Notes under the pieces: model-generated
Database searches by the model: none
What the model saw: the letters and a program-made list of their open reading frames with translations, nothing else
Told to the model about the DNA's origin: nothing
Shown: one piece after another, positions 26,026-34,222 of the stretch
Numbering within the stretch: the stretch's first letter is position 1
Layout of the letters: the number at the start of each line of letters is the position of its first letter
Program-made: the position numbers and the translations under genes
Assembly: GCF_031951985.1 (NCBI RefSeq)
Contig: NZ_JAVLVU010000001.1
Location: 5,394,001-5,458,000, forward strand
DNA from: Mucilaginibacter terrae
GTDB taxonomy: Bacteria > Bacteroidota > Bacteroidia > Sphingobacteriales > Sphingobacteriaceae
DNA: 64,000 bases
Reading direction: 5' to 3'

Positions 26026-26044
26026 TATCGGAAATTCCCGATAT
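26025..26044. promoter_or_regulatory. Palindromic ArsR operator
   Basis: Arms ATATCGG (26025-26031) and CCGATAT (26038-26044) around AAATTC. It fills the gap between the -33 and -7 elements of the arsR/OYE promoter, the classic position for a repressor. Confidence 0.65.
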
Positions 26045-26192
26045 GTCAATATGGAATTTGAGAGATGACATTATCATGAAGAGAGGAGTTAGGTTGGCGG
26101 TTGGAGATATAACAGATAACTTGCTTAGTTCAATCGGTAAAACATTTAAGTTGTAAAACTGTAATTACGGTATCTTTTCTGCATAGCTACCC

Positions 26193-27266
26193 ATGATCAA
26201 CAAAAGCAAAACTGAGCAAACTACTCAAAAGGAGTTAACCTATATTCAAAAAGTATGGCAAACCGTTGCCATAATAGCCCTGCTGGTTATCATTATACTT
26301 ATTGCCCGTGTAGCATTTAACCTGCTGCTCATGATACTTTGCGGCGCGCTCATATCTGTGTACTTTCATGGCCTGGGCGATTTGGTAGAGCGTAACACGA
26401 GGTTAACGCGCAAGTGGGCTATGTTAATTTCGGTAGGGGGTACGTTTGCCTTGCTGGGTTTATCATTGTGGTTTATGGGCACCAAAATTGCCACACAGGT
26501 ATCTGAGTTGAGTGATACGCTGCCACACACCATCAGCAACTTTCAAACTAAACTGGGCGAAAACCCGTTAGGACGCAAAGTGCTTGAGTATTTTAATGGC
26601 CGCAACAGCAACCAAAAAATGATGGATACGGCACAAACGTTCTTCAGCACCAGTTTTGGTGTGTTGGGCAACATGTATATCATTATGTTTTTAGGCATAT
26701 TTTTCAGCATTAACCCATCAATATATAAAGACGGTATTTTACTGCTGCTGCCCGAAAATAAGAAGTTTATGGGCTTATATGTAATTAACCGCATCAGCCT
26801 GTCGCTTAAAGGGTGGTTAAAAGGCACTTTGCTGGCCACAGTATTGGTAACCGTAATACTCACGATCGGGTTAAGCTACATGAATATACCTGTGGCGTTA
26901 GTACTGGCGCTCATAGCCGGAACACTTCGTATTATACCCAATTTTGGTACCGCTGCCGCCATGATACCGGGCGTGTTGCTGGCACTAACCATAAGCACCA
27001 ATACGGCTATTATTGTAACGCTTATGTACATTGTAACACAAACCATTGTGGGTAATGTAATAACACCCATCATTCAAAATAAGCTCATTAACATGCCACC
27101 GGCGTTAACCATCATCAGCCAGATATTGATGGGGACGCTCTCGGGGGCTTTAGGTATTATACTGGCCGTTCCACTGCTGGCTATAGTGATGATATTGGTT
27201 GATGAATTGTACGTAAAGCCTATGCGTGCCAAAGCTAACCAGGTTGCGGTAGATAAAATGTTATAG
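26193..27266 (+). CDS. AI-2E family transporter
   Basis: The 357-residue inner-membrane protein belongs to the AI-2E transporter family (PF01594, formerly UPF0118/PerM). About seven to eight membrane segments are seen, including VAIIALLVIIILIARVAFNL. The C-terminal signature covers PVALVLALIAGTLRIIPNFG and the VGNVITPIIQNKLINMPPAL stretch. The family includes the autoinducer-2 exporter TqsA and sodium/proton antiporters, so the cargo is uncertain. It stands alone, between the arsR operon and an SDR gene. Confidence 0.92.
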   Translation: MINKSKTEQTTQKELTYIQKVWQTVAIIALLVIIILIARVAFNLLLMILCGALISVYFHGLGDLVERNTRLTRKWAMLISVGGTFALLGLSLWFMGTKIATQVSELSDTLPHTISNFQTKLGENPLGRKVLEYFNGRNSNQKMMDTAQTFFSTSFGVLGNMYIIMFLGIFFSINPSIYKDGILLLLPENKKFMGLYVINRISLSLKGWLKGTLLATVLVTVILTIGLSYMNIPVALVLALIAGTLRIIPNFGTAAAMIPGVLLALTISTNTAIIVTLMYIVTQTIVGNVITPIIQNKLINMPPALTIISQILMGTLSGALGIILAVPLLAIVMILVDELYVKPMRAKANQVAVDKML

Positions 27267-27330
27267 TTTTTTGAGCTTTTGAACAAAGCAGGTTGAGCCT
27301 TACAACAAAACGTTAGTGCGTTGATGAGGC

Positions 27331-27338
27331 TACCTTTG
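27331..27338 (+). promoter_or_regulatory. -7 box TACCTTTG for the SDR gene
   Basis: Exact TAnnTTTG match, 24 bases before ATG 27363. No clear -33 element. Confidence 0.5.
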
Positions 27339-27362
27339 TATCATAACAAAAGCAAGAAAACA

Positions 27363-28244
27363 ATGACAAAAGTATGGTTTATAACAGGCAGTTCCCGCGG
27401 ATTGGGACGCAGCCTTACCGAAGCTGTTTTGGCATCGGGCGATAAAGTAGCTGCCACAGCACGCAACATAAATACACTCGACGATTTAGCGGCGCAATAC
27501 CCGAATCAGCTTAAAGTAATAGCTTTAGATGTTACCGATTATGATGCCGTGCATAAGGCAGTAACCGATACCGTGGCGTATTTTGGCCAGATAGACGTGC
27601 TGGTGAATAATGCCGGTTTTGGTATAACCGGCGCAGCAGAAGCTTTTACCAACGAGCAGGTGCGCAGCCAGATAGAAACCAATTTGTATGCCCCAATTGA
27701 AATTACCCGTGCAGTATTGCCTTACATGCGCAAACAACGCTCGGGCCGTATACTGCAAATAAGCTCGATAGGTGGCCGGGTGGGTAACCCGGGCGTTTCT
27801 GTATACCAGGCTGCCAAGTTTGGTTTAGCCGGTTTTAGCGAGGCGCTGGCCAAAGAGGTTGCGCCCTTAGGTATATTAGTTACCTGCGTTGAACCGGGCG
27901 GTTTTCGTACCGATTGGGCGGGCGACTCGATGAGCTACGCCCCCGATGTAGAGGGTTACGAAGAAACAGTAGCCGTACGCGCTAATTACTTCAAGAGCGG
28001 CAGCTTTAAGCCCGTAGGCGACCCCGATAAAGCCGCAAAAGTAATGGTTGAACTTGCCGCTAACCCCGAGCCACCCATACACCTTGTATTAGGCAGCGAA
28101 GCCATAGGCATGCTCAAAATGGCTAATGAAACCCGCCATGCAGAGACGGAAAAATGGCTTAACGTAAGCGTATCAACCGATCATGATGATGCCGAAAACT
28201 TCTTTGAATCGGAAATGGGTAAAAAGTTTTTTGCGAAGAAGTAA
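27363..28244 (+). CDS. SDR-family oxidoreductase
   Basis: ATG 27363 is chosen because the longer frame (27321) runs across the -7 box at 27331. The 293 residues form a classical SDR: GSSRGLG near residue 11, NNAGFG near 82, QISSIGG near 135, active site YQAAK near 150. It is similar in length and motifs to the two SDRs at 16490-18216, and like them sits beside an AraC regulator, here 156 bases downstream. The cofactor is NAD(P) and the substrate is unknown. Confidence 0.9.
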   Translation: MTKVWFITGSSRGLGRSLTEAVLASGDKVAATARNINTLDDLAAQYPNQLKVIALDVTDYDAVHKAVTDTVAYFGQIDVLVNNAGFGITGAAEAFTNEQVRSQIETNLYAPIEITRAVLPYMRKQRSGRILQISSIGGRVGNPGVSVYQAAKFGLAGFSEALAKEVAPLGILVTCVEPGGFRTDWAGDSMSYAPDVEGYEETVAVRANYFKSGSFKPVGDPDKAAKVMVELAANPEPPIHLVLGSEAIGMLKMANETRHAETEKWLNVSVSTDHDDAENFFESEMGKKFFAKK

Positions 28245-28260
28245 AAGCGTAAAGTTGGAT

Positions 28261-28368
28261 ATTCCCTCTTGAGAGGCGCAGGGGTGTGTGATTCGAGTAT
28301 GCAAAGTTGGCGAATGATACACCCCTGTCATTTTTTCCAACTAACCGCCCCCTCAAATGGGGGAGTTA
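28261..28368. repeat. Family B inverted-repeat element
   Basis: Left end TTCCCTCTTGAGAGGCGCAG with GGGGTGTGTG, right end ACACCCCTGTC and CGCCCCCTCAAATGGGGGAG. The ends are inverted copies about 110 bases apart, like the elements at 48436 and 50078 but with a different core. It fills the gap between the SDR and AraC genes. Confidence 0.65.
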
Positions 28369-28388
28369 AAAAGCCGCGTTATAATTAA

Positions 28389-28396
28389 TACATTTG
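28389..28396 (+). promoter_or_regulatory. -7 box TACATTTG, 4 bases before the AraC ATG
   Basis: Exact TAnnTTTG match. Only four bases separate it from ATG 28401, so the transcript is probably leaderless. Confidence 0.55.
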
Positions 28397-28400
28397 AATT

Positions 28401-29210
28401 ATGCCAGTTCATTTACTTGGTCAAAAGCCTCATATACTGTACTCCTGTTATACCTACCGCAGCGGTGAGGGTGAGCAGTTTATACCAGAGCATATATTCA
28501 GTTATATATTATCGGGTACACAGCAAATGCATGTGGGCGGCAAGAATTATGATTTTAAAGAGGGCGATTTTCGCTTCTTTCGTAAAAATCAATTGTGCCG
28601 GTTTGTAAAGCAGCCACCACCGGGTGGCGAGTTTAAATCGTTAAGCGTATACATGGATAAGCATATTTTGCAGGAAATAAGCGCCGAACTTGATATTCAT
28701 CCTGATAAAACCTACACCGGTGATGCGGCCGTATTACTCAAACCCAACCCATTGCTGCAGGGGTACGCCAACTCATTAAGCCCGTACATGGATGCCGAAC
28801 AAAACATAAGCCCGGCCTTGAGCAGGCATAAGGTTAAAGAGTGTGTGATGCTATTGCTGCAAACCAATGCCGCATTAAAGGATGCACTTTTTGACTTTAG
28901 CGAACCTGGCAAGATTGATTTGGAAGCTTATATGAATGCCAACTACCGCTATAACGTTGATATAAGCAGGTTTGCTTACCTTACCGGCCGCAGCCTGGCC
29001 ACTTTTAAGCGCGATTTTACCCGTGTCTTTAATTCCACACCCAACAAATGGCTCCAGCAAAAGCGTTTAACTGATGCCTATTATTTAATTAAAGAGAAGG
29101 GGCACCGTGTATCAGATGTGTACATGGAGGTGGGGTTTAAAGACTTCTCGCACTTTTCTTTTGCGTTTAAAAAAGCCTTTGGTATGGCACCTTCGGCTAT
29201 TATTAATTAG
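28401..29210 (+). CDS. AraC-family transcriptional regulator
   Basis: The 269-residue protein has a cupin-type N-terminal domain (PEHIFSYILSGTQQMHVGGK near 30-49, DFKEGDFRFFRKNQLCRF near 51) and a C-terminal AraC domain with two helix-turn-helices (YNVDISRFAYLTGRSLATFK and HRVSDVYMEVGFKDFSHFSF). It ends FKKAFGMAPSAIIN. It is from a different subfamily than the AraC at 18683. A probable leaderless start lies 4 bases after a TACATTTG box. The nearest plausible target is the SDR upstream. Confidence 0.88.
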   Translation: MPVHLLGQKPHILYSCYTYRSGEGEQFIPEHIFSYILSGTQQMHVGGKNYDFKEGDFRFFRKNQLCRFVKQPPPGGEFKSLSVYMDKHILQEISAELDIHPDKTYTGDAAVLLKPNPLLQGYANSLSPYMDAEQNISPALSRHKVKECVMLLLQTNAALKDALFDFSEPGKIDLEAYMNANYRYNVDISRFAYLTGRSLATFKRDFTRVFNSTPNKWLQQKRLTDAYYLIKEKGHRVSDVYMEVGFKDFSHFSFAFKKAFGMAPSAIIN

Positions 29211-29257
29211 TATAATAACTATTTTCATAATATTTTCGTAAAAGGCGGCAATACCTT

Positions 29258-29265
29258 TATATTTG
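29258..29265 (+). promoter_or_regulatory. -7 box TATATTTG for the TPR kinase
   Basis: Exact TAnnTTTG match. Ten bases separate it from ATG 29276, giving a leader of only a few bases. Confidence 0.55.
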
Positions 29266-29275
29266 GTAACCCCCT

Positions 29276-31417
29276 ATGTTCAATTTAAACGCTGTTAAAT
29301 CCTTTACCGGGAGCGTAGTGTATGCCTGTACGCTATGTTTGGTGGTGTTTGCTGCTCCAGTGTTTGCCCAAAAACAAAAGGTCGATTCGCTGGAGAATCT
29401 GCTTAAAAAATCCATGCCCGATAGCGCGCGCCTGCGTTTGCTGCAACAAGTAACTGAAGCATATTCATCGGTCGATCCAAAAAAGAAATTTTACTACGCT
29501 AACATTTACAAACAGTTGGCCAATAAGCTTGGCAACCATGAAGCCGTGGCCGATTCATATGTAAACATGGGCATTTCATACGGTATTCAAAGCCGTTTGG
29601 ATAGTGCTTTGTATTATTTTGATGTTGCTTATACCGAATCGGCTAAAATTAAATACCAGCTGGGCATGGGCCGTAGCCTGGCCTGTTTGGCATATGCTTA
29701 TGACAGGCTGGATGATGAGCAGGAGTCTATTAAGTATAATATCAAGGCTTTAAACGTTTATAAAAAAATAAAATACACCCGTGGTATTAACCAATGCCTG
29801 GTCAATATCGGCTCTATATATTACGAGATGAAGCAGTATGGCCTTGCCGAAAGCTATTTTCAGCAGGCACTTAAAAGTTATACTGCCGCTAATGATAACG
29901 CCGGAGTTGGCAGTGCCTTGTATGAATTAGGCAATTGTTACCAGGTTACCGGGCAGTTTACCAAAGCCCTTTCGCACCTCAACAAAAGCTTAGAAATACG
30001 CGAGGGGGTAGGTGATATTAATGGCGGCTCGTTATCGCGTAAGGGGTTAGGTAGGTTATATTATCGTAAAAAGGAATATAACGAGGCTATAAAGCACTTT
30101 AATATTGCCGTAAACGGCTTCCGCACCCTGCATGATAAGTTTGAAGAAGCTACCACACACACCATGCTGGCCGATGTTTACCTGGCCACTCAAGACGATG
30201 CACATGCCGAAGAACATGCTCTGGTAGCCTTAAACCTGGCTCAGGCTGCGCAATCAAAAATAGCACTGTCGGATGCGTTGCAAAAGCTGGTAATGGTTTA
30301 CAAAATGCGTAAACAGGTGGATATAGCTTTTGATTATCAATCGCGCTATGTGGCCAACCTGGATAGCATTAGGGCCGATAATGCGCTCAAAAATGTAACC
30401 TTGGGTGAGTTTAACCGCATCCGTTTAGAGAATGCCGAACTAACCAAAGATAATCACATCATTGCCCGTCAAAATACCGATTATGTTGCCCGTATTAATA
30501 ATTATGGCAGCGTGCTGATTATTGTAGTAGTTATACTGGCGCTGGTGGTTTTGCTATTATTTATTCAGTACAAGCGTAATCTCGAAAAGCAGGCCGCCAA
30601 CAAACTGCTCACTCAACAAAAATACGAAATCGCCTTGATCAATAGCGAACTTGAAGCAGTGAACCATGAGCTTAGTGCACAAATGGATCTCAGTCACCGC
30701 CAAAATGTGGAGTTGGGGCGCCTTAACGATGTGAAAAATAAGTTTTTCTCCATCGTATCGCATGATTTACGTAGCCCTTTGAGCACTTTACAATCGCTGT
30801 TCAGCATTTATCATGATGGCGATATTGGCGAGAAAGAACTGGGCGAAATGTTGGTTAAACTCGAAGACACGATATTAACTACCGGTAATTTTCTGGACAA
30901 TTTGCTTGAATGGTCGAAAAGTCAGTTTGATGGTATTAAAATTACCCCGGTTAATTTTAACGTTGCCGATTGTATTAACGAGAACATCTGTTTATACGAT
31001 ACTAAGATCGCTTTAAAAAATCTTCAAGTTGTTAATGAAGTAGTTCAACCGGTATGCATTTATGCCGACAGGAACATGATAAGCCTGGTTATACGCAACC
31101 TGCTTTCTAACAGTATCAAATTTTGTAATCCTACTAACAGTATTACCTTTAGTGCCGAAGTTCACGACGAAAGGGTACTCATAAGCATAACCGATACCGG
31201 GCGCGGCATGAGCGAAGCAGAACAGGATAAGGTATTTAATCTTGATCATACCCTAACCACCGGCACCCAGGGCGAAAAAGGAAACCACCTTGGCCTCATC
31301 TTATGCCGTGATATGGTCATGCAAAACAAAGGCATCATTTGGTTTGAAAGTAAGGAAGGTGTGGGTACTACGTTTTGGATAGATTTGCCTGCGGCAGCGC
31401 TCGAGCAACAAGCATGA
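29276..31417 (+). CDS. TPR-repeat sensor histidine kinase
   Basis: The 713-residue protein has a signal peptide (VYACTLCLVVFAAPVFAQ). Six or more TPR repeats cover residues 50-365 (GINQCLVNIGSIYYEMKQYG, AGVGSALYELGNCYQVTGQF). A membrane segment follows (YGSVLIIVVVILALVVLLLF near 400), then a coiled coil and the kinase core with His496 in FSIVSHDLRSPLSTL, N box NLLSNSIKFC and G box DTGRGMS. It has the same architecture as the kinase at 19826-21841. The periplasmic TPR part should sense a protein or peptide cue. No response regulator is adjacent. Confidence 0.9.
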   Translation: MFNLNAVKSFTGSVVYACTLCLVVFAAPVFAQKQKVDSLENLLKKSMPDSARLRLLQQVTEAYSSVDPKKKFYYANIYKQLANKLGNHEAVADSYVNMGISYGIQSRLDSALYYFDVAYTESAKIKYQLGMGRSLACLAYAYDRLDDEQESIKYNIKALNVYKKIKYTRGINQCLVNIGSIYYEMKQYGLAESYFQQALKSYTAANDNAGVGSALYELGNCYQVTGQFTKALSHLNKSLEIREGVGDINGGSLSRKGLGRLYYRKKEYNEAIKHFNIAVNGFRTLHDKFEEATTHTMLADVYLATQDDAHAEEHALVALNLAQAAQSKIALSDALQKLVMVYKMRKQVDIAFDYQSRYVANLDSIRADNALKNVTLGEFNRIRLENAELTKDNHIIARQNTDYVARINNYGSVLIIVVVILALVVLLLFIQYKRNLEKQAANKLLTQQKYEIALINSELEAVNHELSAQMDLSHRQNVELGRLNDVKNKFFSIVSHDLRSPLSTLQSLFSIYHDGDIGEKELGEMLVKLEDTILTTGNFLDNLLEWSKSQFDGIKITPVNFNVADCINENICLYDTKIALKNLQVVNEVVQPVCIYADRNMISLVIRNLLSNSIKFCNPTNSITFSAEVHDERVLISITDTGRGMSEAEQDKVFNLDHTLTTGTQGEKGNHLGLILCRDMVMQNKGIIWFESKEGVGTTFWIDLPAAALEQQA

Positions 31418-31422
31418 TAGAT

Positions 31423-31545
31423 TTCCCCTCTTGAGAGGGGGCGCGTTAGGCGAGAGCGGTAGCAGGGGTGTGTCCTCCGCTTGCATGGTCTACTTCTGAA
31501 TTTAAATGATACACACCTGCACCCCCTCTCTAAAGGAGAATCGCA
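31423..31545. repeat. Family B inverted-repeat element
   Basis: Left end TTTCCCCTCTTGAGAGGGGG with GCGCGTTAGG and GCAGGGGTGTGTCC. The right end has ACACACCTGCACCCCCTCTC and a GGAGAATCGC tail. It starts right after the TPR kinase stop codon and may terminate its transcript. Confidence 0.65.
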
Positions 31546-31617
31546 CATTCCATTGCTCTTAAAAGCTAAAAAACACCCCCTCCAAAACTTTCTCCTCACC
31601 ATCCCAACTAAAAACGG

Positions 31618-31625
31618 TAATTTTG
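31618..31625 (+). promoter_or_regulatory. -7 box TAATTTTG for the helicase-like gene
   Basis: Exact TAnnTTTG match, 30 bases before ATG 31656. Confidence 0.45.
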
Positions 31626-31655
31626 CTTTCTTTTTTTATAAGCAAGAGATAACGA

Positions 31656-32963
31656 ATGGCCTGGGCAGAAAAACTCAAACTCAAAAAAGGATTGGTGCGT
31701 GCTTTAACCGAAGCAGGTTTTAACGGACCAACCGAGATACAGCAAAAAACTTTGTCGCGCATAGCAGGCGGACAAGACATAATTGCCATAGGCCCTAACG
31801 GTTGCGGTAAAACCACTACATATATAATGGGTGCTTTAAGCCGGTTTACCTATGCAGCCGATGGGGTTACCCGCGTGCTGATATTAGTGCCCGACCGCGA
31901 AGCAGTAGAAGCAGTTATCGAACGTTTTAATCAACTCAATACCAACAAATCCATCCGTTTAGTTGGCTTGTACCCTGCACCCGGTACCGAAGCCCAGATG
32001 GATGATATGGCCGAAGGTGCCGACATTGTGGTGGCCACGCCCGACCGTGCCCGTGCCATATACCTTAAATTGGGGCTTAACCTCAACACGGTTGAACTGC
32101 TGGTGATTGATGATGCCGACCTGATCGTAAAACAGGGCCTTCAACTGCCCGTAAACGAACTGGCGGCCAGCATTCAAAAAGGACAGCACCTGGTGTTTAC
32201 CGAGGTTATGCACGATAAGCTCGACCGGATGATAAGCACCTTTATGCGCCAGCCGGCAACCATTGAGGTTGAAGAGATAGGGGAGCCTGCTTTTGATACC
32301 ATTGACCAGCTGCTGTACCACGTACCCAACTTTGGCACCAAACTTAATTTGTTGCGCCTGTTTATGCAGGATGAAGAGTTGTTTACCAAAACCATAGTGT
32401 TTGTAAATACCCGCCCAACTGCCGAAAAATTGTATAAAACCTTACAAAACCGCAATAATAACATTGTGGCTATATTTAGCCCCTGGTTTTTTGAGTGGAC
32501 GGGCTTTTCATCTGTTGAAGATTTTATGGCCGATGAAACCGTTCGTACCTTAATAGTGGTGAATGAGGATGTAGGCGAGCTGCCTTTGCAGGACGTACCG
32601 TTTTTGTTGCATTTTGAGTTGCCGGCAGATGTAGAAACCTATGTAACCCGCGTTAAAAGCGATGCCCACAAGCCTGATGCCGAAACCATGGCACTAACCT
32701 TTGTTACTGACTTGGAGTTGAACGGCGTGCGCAAAATAGAGCAAGCTACCGGTCACAAAATTCAGGTTGGCGATTTGCCCGAAGATCTGGTTATAGAAAA
32801 GGAACGCAAAAAACTATCGGAAGAAGAGAAAGAAGCCAAAACCCAGACCGAAGAACCCGAGCGCGGAGCTGCTTTCCACGAAAAGAAAGCCAAGAACTCG
32901 AAGAATTATAACTACAGTTCGGGTGAAAAGGCTAAAATGACGAAGAAAAAAAAATATGGGTGA
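31656..32963 (+). CDS. Degenerate DEAD-box helicase-like protein
   Basis: The 435-residue protein has a two-domain RecA fold like RhlE helicases, with eroded motifs. The Q motif GFNGPTEIQQKTL is present. Walker A is GPNGCGKTT rather than AQTGTGKT. Motif II is DDAD (residues 152-155) instead of DEAD. The second domain keeps KTIVFVNTRPTAEKLYKTL. The arginine-finger motif HRIGRTGR is replaced by YVTRVKSDAHKPD. The basic tail carries AAFHEKKAKNSKNY, close to GAFHEKKERVEK in the canonical helicase at 50415-51761. ATP binding may remain but unwinding is doubtful. It may be an RNA-binding or ribosome-assembly factor derived from a helicase paralog. Confidence 0.8.
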   Translation: MAWAEKLKLKKGLVRALTEAGFNGPTEIQQKTLSRIAGGQDIIAIGPNGCGKTTTYIMGALSRFTYAADGVTRVLILVPDREAVEAVIERFNQLNTNKSIRLVGLYPAPGTEAQMDDMAEGADIVVATPDRARAIYLKLGLNLNTVELLVIDDADLIVKQGLQLPVNELAASIQKGQHLVFTEVMHDKLDRMISTFMRQPATIEVEEIGEPAFDTIDQLLYHVPNFGTKLNLLRLFMQDEELFTKTIVFVNTRPTAEKLYKTLQNRNNNIVAIFSPWFFEWTGFSSVEDFMADETVRTLIVVNEDVGELPLQDVPFLLHFELPADVETYVTRVKSDAHKPDAETMALTFVTDLELNGVRKIEQATGHKIQVGDLPEDLVIEKERKKLSEEEKEAKTQTEEPERGAAFHEKKAKNSKNYNYSSGEKAKMTKKKKYG

Positions 32964-33049
32964 TAGCTGTTTTAAATTATCTAAAATTTAATATTATACA
33001 ACTGTAGCAGTATTTGTTTTTATTACGTACAGTAATATAAATATATATA

Positions 33050-33511
33050 ATGATGAAAATAACGCCTAACCTACGCAAGCATGCATTACAATTTTTGGTA
33101 TGCACTGCATTGTCTCTCACCCTGTTCTCTTGCAAAAAAGACAAAAACCCATCAAGCACAATTTTGGGAGAGTGGTATGAAAAATTGCCAGCAAGTACCG
33201 AAAGACATATTCATTTTTATGGCGACAGCGTAAAATTTTTGATAATTGATTATTCAAAGCCTGCAGTTACACCTACAACTGAACTAAAAGGTACTTTTAT
33301 TGTAAAGGGTGATCATTTAAATATTAATATTACAGAAACGGTTAGCAGGGAAAATAATAAAGTTATTTCGAGAGCACCGTTTACAGGTAAAATATATGAA
33401 AATGCTACTTTTACGGTAAATGATGATAAGCTTACTTTAAACTACACAAGTTATCCTGCTGATGCACCAGTTGCAAGCACCACAATATTCAAAAGGATAT
33501 TGCCTGATTAA
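33050..33511 (+). CDS. Small lipoprotein, lipocalin-like
   Basis: The 153-residue protein (or 152 from ATG 33053) has a lipoprotein signal peptide ending LTLFSC-KKDK. The mature part reads ILGEWYEKLPASTERHIHFY followed by alternating strands (LKGTFIVKGDHLNINITETV, ENATFTVNDDKLTLNYTSYP). It resembles the lipocalin-like domains common in Bacteroidota lipoproteins (start motif GxW). No specific function is assigned. It is monocistronic with a strong terminator and is AT-richer than its neighbours. Confidence 0.8.
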   Translation: MMKITPNLRKHALQFLVCTALSLTLFSCKKDKNPSSTILGEWYEKLPASTERHIHFYGDSVKFLIIDYSKPAVTPTTELKGTFIVKGDHLNINITETVSRENNKVISRAPFTGKIYENATFTVNDDKLTLNYTSYPADAPVASTTIFKRILPD

Positions 33512-33512
33512 A

Positions 33513-33561
33513 TTCATAAAATAACAAGCCCGGTAACACACCGGGCTTGTTATTTTATGAA
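33513..33561. terminator. 22-bp perfect bidirectional terminator
   Basis: Perfect 22-base arms (33513-33534 and 33540-33561), loop AACAC, core AACAAGCCCGGT/ACCGGGCTTGTT flanked by A/T runs. It lies between the convergent lipoprotein and VOC genes and overlaps nothing else. Confidence 0.9.
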
Positions 33562-33564
33562 TAC

Positions 33565-34041
33565 CTATGCTTCGTCATAAGCTTTTTGCAGCGATGGTAT
33601 GTCCAGCTTTATCATTTTCATCATGGCCTGCATGGCAGCATTTGCTTTCTTTTGATTAGGATCGCTGATGAGTTTAGGCAAGATGGTGGGCGTAATTTGC
33701 CAGCTGATGCTGTATTTATCGGTAAGCCAGCCGCAAGCCATTGATTGGCCGCCTTCGAGCAAATTGTCCCAATAATGGTCAACTTCTTCCTGGGTATCGC
33801 AGTTTACTACAAATGATACTGATGGGGTTGATTTGTATTGCGTGTTGCCGTTAAGCGTAACAAAGTGCGTTCCGTTCAACGTAAATTCAACGGTAAGCAC
33901 GGCACCACCTTCCAAACCCGGAATACCCTCGGGCGTACGTGTTACTTTTTTAATTTCGGCATCTTTAAATATCGATACATAAAAATTGGCAGCTTCTTCG
34001 GCCTCGGTATTAAACCATAAAAATGTGGTGAGCGGATGCAT
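33565..34041 (-). CDS. VOC-family protein, PhnB-like
   Basis: The 158-residue protein belongs to the vicinal oxygen chelate superfamily, PhnB / 3-demethylubiquinone methyltransferase-like group. Signatures are LWFNTEAEEAANFYVSIF at the start, AVLTVEFTLNGTHFVTLNGN near 48-67, and GWLTDKYSISWQITPTILPK near 100-120. These proteins form dimeric beta-alpha-beta barrels, usually metal-binding, and few have a known reaction. The upstream TACCTTTG box (34077-34084) is about 36 bases from the start. It is probably an ordinary housekeeping hypothetical. Confidence 0.88.
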   Translation of the reverse strand: MHPLTTFLWFNTEAEEAANFYVSIFKDAEIKKVTRTPEGIPGLEGGAVLTVEFTLNGTHFVTLNGNTQYKSTPSVSFVVNCDTQEEVDHYWDNLLEGGQSMACGWLTDKYSISWQITPTILPKLISDPNQKKANAAMQAMMKMIKLDIPSLQKAYDEA

Positions 34042-34076
34042 AGTGTTTTTTCCTTTCGTTTTTAATTGATATAAAA

Positions 34077-34084
34077 CAAAGGTA
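34077..34084 (-). promoter_or_regulatory. -7 box TACCTTTG for the VOC gene
   Basis: Exact TAnnTTTG match on the minus strand, 36 bases before ATG 34041. Confidence 0.45.
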
Positions 34085-34222
34085 TAGCATGCCGCGAATG
34101 TTTGTATGGTGCAATACCGACATTGTAAGGGGGCTAAAGCGGCAACGCAAATGCTGGCTGTGAGGACACAGCCAATGGCGGGGGAGTGTCCTATATTAAC
34201 GGCCTTACCCTAAACAAGCATG

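Noticed and set aside
27321..27362. Extended N-terminus for the SDR gene
   Set aside because: It would be transcribed only from upstream of the TACCTTTG box, and the SDR fold begins right after ATG 27363.
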